Origin: Acidobacteriota bacterium
Lineage (GTDB): Bacteria > Acidobacteriota > Thermoanaerobaculia > Thermoanaerobaculales > Sulfomarinibacteraceae
NCBI GenBank assembly: GCA_024641545.1
Contig: JAHECW010000006.1
Coordinates: forward strand, 23,142 to 65,854
Direction of reading: 5' to 3'
DNA: 42,713 nt
Below the pieces are notes generated by a model. It was not told the origin of the DNA. It did no database searches and saw nothing but the letters and a program-made list of their open reading frames with translations. The position numbers and the translations under genes were made by a program. Shown here piece after piece: positions 35,986 through 42,713 of the stretch (positions are counted from its first letter, which is position 1; every line of letters begins with the position of its first letter).

Positions 35986-36393
35986 GATTCCTCCCGGTCT
36001 GATGTGAATACGCACTCCAGGCCTTCCAGGTTACCCGATCCGGGTCGGCTCGAAGACCGGTGGCCCGTGTCGTCTTGTCGAACGGAACATCGTTCGAGAC
36101 GTCCCGATTCAATACACAGAATTCAACACGAGGTTGAGAAGATTGTTTTATTAATGGCATCGGCATTGCATAAAGCATCTGTCGATGTCGGATCTCGACA
36201 GCAACGGACCTCGATGGCGGATCGCGTTCGGATTTGCCGGGGGTGCTGCGAGGGTCGGCGAAAGCGCGGGTGCCGCCGACCACGACCCGTCGTCGAGCGT
36301 GCCATCGAGGTCACGGTTGTGCGGCCGGCGCCGGCTGTATCGACCACGGGGGAACCCGGAAACCGGCAGACGCGGATGACAAGGGAGTGGATC
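35986..36393. other. Divergent intergenic region with hairpin and AT-rich patch
   Basis: A 408-nt gap between the rhodanese gene and the secreted protein. TCGAACG-GAACAT-CGTTCGA (36078-36097) is a perfect 7-bp inverted repeat. An AT-rich patch (TTGTTTTATTAATGG, near 36140) could carry promoter elements, but I cannot fix a -35/-10 pair. No gene is supported. Confidence 0.45.
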
Positions 36394-38220
36394 ATGAGGC
36401 TTTTTCCGATTTCGTTCTTGATTTCAGCGGTTCTCGTTGCTGTGTGCGCCGCACCGGACACGGTGTTTTCCGGCGACGGGTACTGGAGCCCGGCTCCCGG
36501 CATCAGTGACGTGAACGAGTTCGCCGTCTGCGGCACCACCGTGTATGCGGCCACCGAAAACGGCCTCTACCGATCATTCGGTGATCCCGAGGCCTGGACC
36601 CGGTTGCGGACCAATTACACCAGCCAGGTCGCCTGCGAGGGTTCCAAGGTCATCTGGGTGGAGATCATCGGGATCGTCGACACGGTCTTCCTGTCGCACG
36701 ACAACCTGCAGACGGTTGCGGCTGTCAACGGCCTCGACGGGGCGGCCGGAACCGGAATTCGCGATCTGGCGATCGCCGGCGATCTTGCCCTGGCGACCAC
36801 GCTGTGGGGTGTCTACCGGTCCACGGACGGGGGTTTCAACTTCCCGTCGGCCTATCCGGTGTTGTGGGAATCCAGCGGCGAGTACCAGTTGACCGCTGTG
36901 TGGACCAACGGCGCCGACTGCGTGGCGGCGGGATCGGGCGGTTCCGCCGGATGGGGGATCTGGCACTCGCCGTCGGGAGACACGGGCACCTGGGTCAACC
37001 TGCTCACCGCCGGCGGGCAGAGCTGGCTCAGCGGCTCAGGCAGCAGCACGATCATCTCCGGCGACAGGTACTCCGGAGCGGGTCCGGTGGGGTATCTCTC
37101 GACCGACGCGGGTCTGAGCTGGACCCAGCTGCCCCTGTCCTGGGGAGCGACCGACGGCTCGTATCAACGCCCGTTCATCTCGGAAACGCGGATTCTGAGC
37201 AAATATGTGCATGAGATCTTCGATCCCGGTACCGGTCAGTTCATCACGGTCACGGACGGACCGTTCCTGTACGATACGGCCACCGGAATCGGCAACGACC
37301 TCGACCCGTCGTTCGCATCGGAGGCGGAGTTCCGAAATCAGGCGATGGTGGAGACGGCGGACCCGCTCATGCTCATCGCCGATCACCAGGGGCCGGTCTA
37401 CTGGTTCCGGGTTCCCGGCGGTTGGCCGCAGTCGGGATTCGACTTCACGCCCCCGTTTTCGCCGAGGCTGAACGCAACGCCCCGCCTGGCGGCGGCGCCT
37501 TCACAGCTCTCGGTCAACCTCTATCCAACCGCCGGAGACGCCACCTGGATGTATCTCATTGAGGTGTTCGACTCGCTGCAGCTGGCGATCGATCCCGGCA
37601 CCGGCTTTCTCACCGGGTCGTTGACGACGCAGGTCGGGCCGAGCACCAACGGCTGGACGGCTTATTCAACCAGCCTCGCCTGGGACCTCTACCCGGGCAA
37701 CGGGACCCACACCTTCTACGCGTGGTTTGCCGACGCAGCAGGCAACATGACGGACCCGGCGGTGAGGTCGGGAACGACCACCCTGCCGTCAAACCTCTAT
37801 CTCGACTCGAACGGGTGTTGGGGCGTCTGGCTCTACGCCGAGACGGGAGAAACCTTCACCATCGGCACCTCGAGCTTCACCGGCGACATCGACATCTATC
37901 ACTGGAATCCGCCGGGCAGCGGATACTGTGACGACTGGGCGAACGGCGCTTCCAACGACAGCCTGAGCTTTACGGCGGCGAACACCGGGTACCACCTGAT
38001 TCTTCTCCACAACTACCCCGGCGTCGGTGCGTTCGACGGAACCGTCACGGCGTCGGACACCCTCGAGGCCGCCGGCGGCGGAGCGCACAGCAGGATCAAG
38101 GTGGATCCGATTTCCACCGTCGAACCCCGTGCCGACGATCTGCCGCCGTACGCGGAGTCCCCGGCCGCCAGCCTGATCTTCGGGGACGGGTTCGAGTCGG
38201 GCGATCTTTCAGCCTGGTAG
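36394..38220 (+). CDS. Secreted BNR-like propeller protein with DGFESGD C-terminal tail
   Basis: This is a 608-residue protein. The signal peptide is MRLFPISFLISAVLVAVCAA. AAGGGAG stands 6 nt before this ATG; the ORF-track start at 35707 is spurious and ATG 36376 is an alternative. Residues 30-330 carry irregular propeller-like repeats (VYAATENGLYRSFGDPEAWTRL, WGVYRSTDGGFNF, GYLSTDAGLSWTQLP) as in sialidase/Vps10-type BNR proteins. An Ig-like part follows near 340-460. Then comes a pre-peptidase (PPC)-like domain near 470-550 (FTIGTSSFTGDIDIYHWNPPG...). The very C-terminus is ASLIFGDGFESGDLSAW, a short motif discussed under findings. It is exported and possibly surface-attached. The catalytic Asp boxes of sialidases are not complete, so a structural or binding role is likelier. 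Confidence 0.85.
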   Translation: MRLFPISFLISAVLVAVCAAPDTVFSGDGYWSPAPGISDVNEFAVCGTTVYAATENGLYRSFGDPEAWTRLRTNYTSQVACEGSKVIWVEIIGIVDTVFLSHDNLQTVAAVNGLDGAAGTGIRDLAIAGDLALATTLWGVYRSTDGGFNFPSAYPVLWESSGEYQLTAVWTNGADCVAAGSGGSAGWGIWHSPSGDTGTWVNLLTAGGQSWLSGSGSSTIISGDRYSGAGPVGYLSTDAGLSWTQLPLSWGATDGSYQRPFISETRILSKYVHEIFDPGTGQFITVTDGPFLYDTATGIGNDLDPSFASEAEFRNQAMVETADPLMLIADHQGPVYWFRVPGGWPQSGFDFTPPFSPRLNATPRLAAAPSQLSVNLYPTAGDATWMYLIEVFDSLQLAIDPGTGFLTGSLTTQVGPSTNGWTAYSTSLAWDLYPGNGTHTFYAWFADAAGNMTDPAVRSGTTTLPSNLYLDSNGCWGVWLYAETGETFTIGTSSFTGDIDIYHWNPPGSGYCDDWANGASNDSLSFTAANTGYHLILLHNYPGVGAFDGTVTASDTLEAAGGGAHSRIKVDPISTVEPRADDLPPYAESPAASLIFGDGFESGDLSAW

Positions 38221-38426
38221 ACGGGCGCCGGTGGAAGGGCGCCGAGCTTTTCCGCGAGCATCTCAACATCAAAGAGCACTCCATCTGGGAGCTCTTCAGC
38301 ACTGGTGAAACGCAGCTCGGAGGGGTGGGGCGTTCAGGGTTGCCGATTCGTGGTGTGACGGTCCCTTTCGAGAAGCCCGTTGCGGGCCCTCTCCCGGGGT
38401 CGGCCGGTCACCCGCCGCGGCTTCCC

Positions 38427-39998
38427 TCAGTTCCAGTGTTTGAGCCGGGGCCAGAGCTCGGCGAGAGGCATTTTCAACCCGCGGCAGACGAGGATCGGGT
38501 GGTTCTCCTCGGCCATGCCCCACGGGTGGAAGTGGTTTCCCGCCTCCTCGACCGATTCGAAGACCTCGGCGAGGTCGTCGGCGTCGACCTGGAGCACGAT
38601 CACCACCTCGCCGGTGCAACCGCCGGGACCCCACATGGAGTGGGTCTGGTGGCCGCTGATCGCCGCCGGCAACCCATATTGCGATCCGAAGAGGTTGACC
38701 GCCCCGGCCTCGCCGTAGTTGCCGGTGAAGACGCAGGCTGCGGCGCGCTCGTCTTCCGGGAGGGCCCGGTAGATCGTTGCGACATCGGCCACCAGCTCCT
38801 CCCAGCCGAACTGGTCGCCGAAGATCTGCGGCAGCGGCCCGACGTGGTTGACCTCGGTCTTTCCCGGGGCAATGCCGAGGCGCTCCTGGTAGGCGACCAG
38901 ATCTGCCGGCGCCAATAGCGGGAGGACCAGCGGCGCCGCCACCGCGCCGAAGACGACGACCACCGCGAGCACGGCGCCGCGCAGCACCAGTCTTGCCCGC
39001 GCCCGGGAGAGCGCGTTGATCGCACCCTCGAACGCGACCCCGCCCGCCGCCAGCGCGAGCGGGTAGATCGGCGCGAGGTAGTACGACTTTCCCTTGAGGA
39101 CGAGCAGGGTGGCGAACAGCACCGCGAAGATCCAACCGATCACCCGAAATCGACGTCCGCGCCCGACAAACAGGAACCACAGCCCGGCAAGCCACACCGG
39201 CAGCAGCACGGGGTGGACGATGAAGATCTGTTCGGCGACGAACGCGACCGGGGCGAGCTCGACGTTCTTGCCGGTCTCCTTGACGGTGTGCAGGTCCTCG
39301 AGGGTCGGAAAGCCGTTTTGGAATTGCCAGACGATATTGGGCAGGAAGAGCAGCAGCGCCACCCCGGCGCCGAGCCAGATCCAGCGGCGGCCGAGCTCGC
39401 GCCGCAACGGCGTGAGGACCACGGCGAGGGCGGTGGCGAAGCCGAAGAACAGCATCGAGTGTTTGTTCTCGAGCCCGATCCCGGCGAGAGCGCCGAAGAG
39501 GAGCCACCAGCGGGAGTCGCCGGATCTGATGATGTGGACGACCACCAGGGCGCACCCGGTCCAGATCAGCGGTTCGAACACATTCATCGAGAAGAGGCTC
39601 GACACGGCGAGGTTGATCGGGGCGACGATGACGGCGATCCCGGCGAGTGCCTGGGCGAACCGGCCGCCGCCGAGCCGCTGGGCGAGCACCATCGTCAGGG
39701 CGACGAGGGCTGCGCCGGCGACCGCGGAGACCAACCGGAGCAGCTCCAGCGAACCCCCGAGATCGAGCACCACGCGCGCGACCCAGGCAATGAGAGGAGC
39801 GAGGTCGACGTAGCCCCACGCGAGATGCCGCCCGCAGTCGAGGAAGTAGAGCTCATCGCGGAAGTAGCCGTATCTTCCGAGCAGCGGCAGGTGGATGGCG
39901 AGCTTGACCGCCACCAGCGCCAGCAGCGTACCCCGGGCCAGGGGCTGCAAAGGGGGGATTTCCACCGGACCTTCTCGATCGGCTTTCTTTGTGTCCAT
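38427..39998 (-). CDS. PMT/ArnT-like membrane glycosyltransferase (GT39/GT83 type)
   Basis: This is a 523-residue protein with about 10-12 transmembrane helices in the first 360 residues and a soluble C-terminal domain. The first periplasmic loop GYFRDELYFLDCGRHLAWGYVDLAPLIAW holds the Asp-Glu pair expected for lipid-phosphate-sugar-dependent glycosyltransferases, with YVD-PP-like spacing. KGKSYYLAPIYPLALAAGG near residue 310 is also typical. It transfers a sugar from a polyprenyl phosphate donor to lipid A, a protein or a glycan on the outer face; the acceptor is not known. The C-terminal 150 residues (YGLPAAISGHQTHSMWGPGG) recur in this bacterial subfamily. TAGACT lies 5 nt before the ATG. 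Confidence 0.88.
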   Translation of the reverse strand: MDTKKADREGPVEIPPLQPLARGTLLALVAVKLAIHLPLLGRYGYFRDELYFLDCGRHLAWGYVDLAPLIAWVARVVLDLGGSLELLRLVSAVAGAALVALTMVLAQRLGGGRFAQALAGIAVIVAPINLAVSSLFSMNVFEPLIWTGCALVVVHIIRSGDSRWWLLFGALAGIGLENKHSMLFFGFATALAVVLTPLRRELGRRWIWLGAGVALLLFLPNIVWQFQNGFPTLEDLHTVKETGKNVELAPVAFVAEQIFIVHPVLLPVWLAGLWFLFVGRGRRFRVIGWIFAVLFATLLVLKGKSYYLAPIYPLALAAGGVAFEGAINALSRARARLVLRGAVLAVVVVFGAVAAPLVLPLLAPADLVAYQERLGIAPGKTEVNHVGPLPQIFGDQFGWEELVADVATIYRALPEDERAAACVFTGNYGEAGAVNLFGSQYGLPAAISGHQTHSMWGPGGCTGEVVIVLQVDADDLAEVFESVEEAGNHFHPWGMAEENHPILVCRGLKMPLAELWPRLKHWN

Positions 39999-40175
39999 GA
40001 CTCAGTCTAGCCCGGATGATTCATGAGACGAAACCCCACGGACAGTCCGCCGGCTCGAACCGCCGGAGATGACTTTGACGGTGTGGGTTCCGCGGTGCTC
40101 AGGTCGACGGAAAGGAGCGGCGTTGCAGGTCCAGCGAATCTCGAACGTTGCGGGAGGCTCGCGCGGCAGCGTTTG

Positions 40176-40200
40176 AAAAAGGGGCCCCGCAGGGCCCCTT
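40176..40200 (-). terminator. Rho-independent terminator of the protease gene
   Basis: On the minus strand GGGGCCC-TGCG-GGGCCCC is followed by TTTTTC. It lies 22-46 nt after the protease stop. Confidence 0.93.
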
Positions 40201-40221
40201 CCCGATTGGAGCTTACGGGAA

Positions 40222-41829
40222 TCAGCTGCAGGTGAGCTTCCTCGGGTGGCACCGATTGGAACAGCACTCGCTGTTGCTGGTGCAGGGGTCGTCCTTGGGA
40301 AGACACGATCCGCCGCACCCCTCGTCGATCGTGCCGTCGCAGTTGTTGTCGATGCCGTCGCAGATCTCGGGGGCGCCGGGATTGATCGCGAAAACGTTGT
40401 CGTTGCAGTCGTTGCCGCCGCAGCTCTCGGCGATGTAGCCGTCGCTGTCGAGATCGTCGCTGCAGCCGGAGCCGCCGCCGAGGAAGGGCGCGACCTGGCT
40501 GTAGTAGCTCGCGAAGGCGCCGTCCACCGTTGCGTTTCGCACCGAGTCGCAGGCATCGTTGACGTTGGTTCCGCAGGCGCCCGACAACTGGCCGACGACG
40601 AGGCCCCGGCTGTTCACCACCGGCGAGCCGCTCGAACCGCCCTCGGTGGCGCCCAGGGTGTCCCGGCTGTAGATCCAGCTCCCGCGCGGCCACGAGGCGC
40701 AGGTCCCCGCCGCCGTGTCGACCCTGTGCTCGGAGTAGGCCTGCGGCGCACCCTTGGGGTGGCTGACCCGGCGGAGGTCGTATCCGTTGCTGAAGGCGAC
40801 CTCGTCGGTGGTCCAGCCGAGGAAGGCCGCGTCCGAGGGGGCCGAGCCGTCGAGCCGGAGGAGGGTGAAGTCGCCGGTCTTGTTGGTCGCCGCGATCGCC
40901 GCGCCGACCGTGTGCTTGGCCACCGGTCCGGAGCAGCTGGCGGAGCTCGTTGTGTAGAAGAAATAGGTCTCGACGGTGTCCGCGACCTTGTCCCGGCTCA
41001 CACAGTGGTTGGCGGTGAGGAAGTACGGGGTGGTGGACGGGGGGGCGGTCGCGATCAGACCGCCGGTGCAGATGTAGATGTAGGGCCGCTGGACGAAACT
41101 GTAGTGGGCGATCGAGTCATCGGTGCCGCTGTTCGCCACGACACAGGGTTCGTTGTAGCTGCAGAACGCCTTCGTGTCCGACCGCTGCCGGTACTGGGCG
41201 TAGGCGAAGTCGGAGCCGAAATGTCCGACCTCGGCGAGGGTGAAGAACCCGTCACCGGCGCCGACCGGGGTCCGCGTCTGGATGAGCAGGGTGGTTCCGG
41301 TGATGGTGTTCGACCAGAAATCGCCGTTGCCCCGCAGACCCATCCCCGTGTACGGTCCGAACGCCTCGCCGTGTTCGTTGTAGATGTAGAGCTCCGCGCC
41401 TTCGGGAAGCGCAAAGTCGGTGAAGTGGATCCTGAGCGCGGAGGCGCCCTCGGAGCGGACGGCGCCGGTCCAGATCCGCACTCCCTTGGCGGCGGCCGTC
41501 GCGCCGACCTCGGGGGTCCCGAGATCGACGAAAACACCGAGGTCTTTGGTGACGCCGACGAGCATCTTCGAGACCGCTTCGTTCGCCAGCCCTTTGCTGT
41601 CCATGACCGCCAGGTCCTCGGCGGTGACGAAAACGGCGAGTGGTTGTTGCAGCGCCCCGGGCGCCTGCTCGGAGACCAGCCATGCACTGAGCGCGGCCTG
41701 TTGCAGCTCGGCGGCCTCGGCGTCGTAGAAGCCCGGCGCGCGGTAGCCCTGAACCTCGATCGCCGACACCGGCGCAGTCGCACCAACCATGCACACAGCC
41801 AGGAACACCAAAGATCTCACTACCTTCAT
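40222..41829 (-). CDS. Secreted trypsin-like serine protease with MopE and knottin-like modules
   Basis: This is a 535-residue protein starting MKVVRSLVFLAVCMVGATAPVSA (signal peptide), with GGAGGG 5 nt upstream. A propeptide-like part runs to about residue 200. The chymotrypsin-fold catalytic domain follows, with PYFLTANHCVSRDK (His), TGDFTLLRLDG (Asp) and TEGGSSGSPVVNSRG (Ser). It resembles bacterial lysyl endopeptidase/achromolysin-like enzymes, but the specificity residue cannot be assigned. After GGGSGC come a calcium-like DLDSDGYIAES loop and a MopE motif (ICDGIDNNCDGTIDEGC). The last 27 residues form a six-cysteine C-X6-C-X5-CC-X3-C-X6-C cluster. The ORF-track start at 42450 is spurious. 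Confidence 0.92.
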   Translation of the reverse strand: MKVVRSLVFLAVCMVGATAPVSAIEVQGYRAPGFYDAEAAELQQAALSAWLVSEQAPGALQQPLAVFVTAEDLAVMDSKGLANEAVSKMLVGVTKDLGVFVDLGTPEVGATAAAKGVRIWTGAVRSEGASALRIHFTDFALPEGAELYIYNEHGEAFGPYTGMGLRGNGDFWSNTITGTTLLIQTRTPVGAGDGFFTLAEVGHFGSDFAYAQYRQRSDTKAFCSYNEPCVVANSGTDDSIAHYSFVQRPYIYICTGGLIATAPPSTTPYFLTANHCVSRDKVADTVETYFFYTTSSASCSGPVAKHTVGAAIAATNKTGDFTLLRLDGSAPSDAAFLGWTTDEVAFSNGYDLRRVSHPKGAPQAYSEHRVDTAAGTCASWPRGSWIYSRDTLGATEGGSSGSPVVNSRGLVVGQLSGACGTNVNDACDSVRNATVDGAFASYYSQVAPFLGGGSGCSDDLDSDGYIAESCGGNDCNDNVFAINPGAPEICDGIDNNCDGTIDEGCGGSCLPKDDPCTSNSECCSNRCHPRKLTCS

Positions 41830-42114
41830 CTCGACCCTCCAAAGTGAATTTGCCCGGCAAACGGGCGTGACCAGATTTGATTTCCCCCAGAACTGTCGAA
41901 AAATACTGCAGTAGTATAGAAGAACGGGAGACCGAAGAACAGGGGCCGCGAAACCCGGCGTGCAGTGCCTGATCAGTTCGTCTTTTTCCCTCCCGAGGGG
42001 TGGCCGGGCGCCCCAAGACGGTAAGTGGAAGCTATCTGTCGTTTCCCGGTATCCTGGAAGACCCGATCTCGCCGGATGCGTGCACGGGACCTGTCGTCTG
42101 GGGGTTGTGGCGAA
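41830..42114. promoter_or_regulatory. Divergent promoter region with TACTGCAGTA palindrome
   Basis: In the gap between the protease gene and the PocR-domain gene, the perfect 10-bp palindrome TACTGCAGTA is at 41904-41913. On the minus strand TATACT (41913-41918, a good -10 for the protease) touches it. A bound repressor would block that promoter. TATCCT at 42050-42055 is a possible -10 for the rightward gene. Assignment as an operator is inference. Confidence 0.45.
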
Positions 42115-42713
42115 GTGACCGACAAACATCATCATCTGGTCGATGGGAAACACTCCTTCAAGAACATGGTCGAGATCTCTCGACTCGAGGCCATCTTCAA
42201 ACGCTTCTCCCAGGCGACCGGATTCACCATCGGCCTCATCTCCTATCCAGACCAGGAAACGCTCATCTCCACCGGACTCGGCGATGTCTGCAGCCGATTC
42301 CATCGAGTCAATCCCCGGTCGCTGCCGGACTGCCAACGCAGCTGTCTCGAGCGCACGTCCCATCTGACGGCCGATGTGGAGATGACGATCCACCATTGCA
42401 GAACCGGAATGATCGACGGTGTGGTCCCGATCGTCATCGAGGGCGCACACCTGGCCAACCTGATGACCGGCCAGGTTCTCTTCGAGGAACCCGACCCGCA
42501 GCGCTTCGCACGCCAGGCCGCGGACTACGGATTCGATGTCGACTCCTATCTCGCCGCGATCGGTCGTGTCCCGGTGGTTACCGAAGATGACTTTCGCTCG
42601 GCCCTTCAGCTGTTCTCCGACATGGCCCTTCTGCTCGCGGAACTCGGACTCGCCAACTTGAAAACCCGCGAAAGCGTTCTCGCAGCGCGCGAAAGTGAGG
42701 CCAAGTACCGGGA
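42115..42713 (+). CDS. PocR-domain sensor protein (3' end beyond window)
   Basis: The frame stays open to the window edge and is missing from the ORF track. From GTG 42115 it reads VTDKHHHLVDGKHSFKNMV. A PocR ligand-binding domain follows at residues ~18-175: ISRLEAIFKRFSQATGFTIGL, then the conserved cysteines in GDVCSRF, PDCQRSC and HHCRTGMIDGVVPIVIEGAHL, and LMTGQVLFEEPDPQRF. A coiled-coil-like helix ending ESVLAARESEAKYR is the usual lead-in to a PAS domain, so a PAS-containing histidine kinase or GGDEF protein probably continues outside. PocR domains bind small hydrocarbon or diol-type ligands. The start is uncertain: ATG 42076 is in frame too and neither has a strong Shine-Dalgarno. Confidence 0.85.
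   Translation, partial: MTDKHHHLVDGKHSFKNMVEISRLEAIFKRFSQATGFTIGLISYPDQETLISTGLGDVCSRFHRVNPRSLPDCQRSCLERTSHLTADVEMTIHHCRTGMIDGVVPIVIEGAHLANLMTGQVLFEEPDPQRFARQAADYGFDVDSYLAAIGRVPVVTEDDFRSALQLFSDMALLLAELGLANLKTRESVLAARESEAKYR

Noticed and set aside
38221-38426. Possible gene remnant between the DGFESGD protein and the glycosyltransferase
   Set aside because: Short open stretches (for example a minus-strand SELRFTSAEELPDGVLFDVEML) do not extend into a recognisable protein and no start site or motif supports them. An imperfect hairpin near 38370-38393 is too weak to call a terminator.

Overview
This is a GC-rich bacterial chromosome segment. It carries housekeeping genes (murJ, dtd, ssb, HU, rplS, rnhB, metK, nth, trpS, lepA, hemW, tex, tat genes) mixed with signalling genes and secreted-protein genes. 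I see no rRNA, tRNA, CRISPR array, transposase, phage gene or restriction/defence island. Several features point to an Acidobacteriota-like organism (Thermoanaerobaculia/Holophagae style): secreted proteins with a TDV-NN / YGSV-N-DPT-LP architecture, a C-terminal DGFESGDLSAW tail, FG-GAP and MopE modules, a Hanks kinase with a TPR-like tail, and very large TPR proteins. That assignment is an inference from protein style, not from a marker-gene tree.

Layout. (1) 1-3.5 kb: the end of a secreted-protein gene, then leftward genes for a SpoIIE/RsbU-type phosphatase, a site-2 protease, HU and SSB. (2) 3.8-5.8 kb: murJ-dtd with a GTGA overlap, then an AT-rich repeat island. (3) 6-9.6 kb: an S41 C-terminal processing protease facing a tatA/B-tatC pair, then an acidic hypothetical protein. 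(4) 9.6-15.8 kb: rplS-rnhB, a 905-residue TPR protein, a second site-2 protease, and leftward nth (endonuclease III). (5) 15.9-21 kb: metK, a sensor histidine kinase, a secreted protein paralogous to the one at the left edge, a ferredoxin and trpS. (6) 21.3-30.1 kb: a Ser/Thr kinase, lepA, hemW, a PilT-type ATPase and a 724-residue fusion of an LPS-kinase-like domain to a clan-A glycoside-hydrolase-like domain. (7) 30.2-42.7 kb: an FG-GAP propeller protein, tex, a small membrane protein, a rhodanese lipoprotein, a secreted propeller protein with the DGFESGD tail, an ArnT/PMT-like glycosyltransferase, a secreted trypsin-like protease with MopE and knottin-like modules, and the start of a PocR-domain sensor.

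Most genes look individually transcribed. Tight coupling is seen only at HU/site-2 protease, murJ/dtd and tatA/tatC. Two kinds of gene start stand out. One has a Shine-Dalgarno and a 20-60 nt leader (ssb, HU, rplS, metK, ferredoxin, trpS, lepA). The other has a TANNNT -10-like box ending only about 5-9 nt before the start codon and no convincing Shine-Dalgarno (murJ, pilT-like, both-domain fusion gene, second site-2 protease, glycosyltransferase, phosphatase, Ser/Thr kinase). The second class looks leaderless.

The intergenic spaces hold several families of short inverted repeats: AT-rich ATTCATA arrays, GAAACxCxAAG elements, TGTCATCCTGAGC elements, GCAGGCATCCTGCCTGC hairpins and a GAGGGA microsatellite. 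These probably recur elsewhere in the genome. The most unusual coding features are the kinase-glycosidase fusion, the knottin-like C-terminus of the protease and the DGFESGDLSAW tail.
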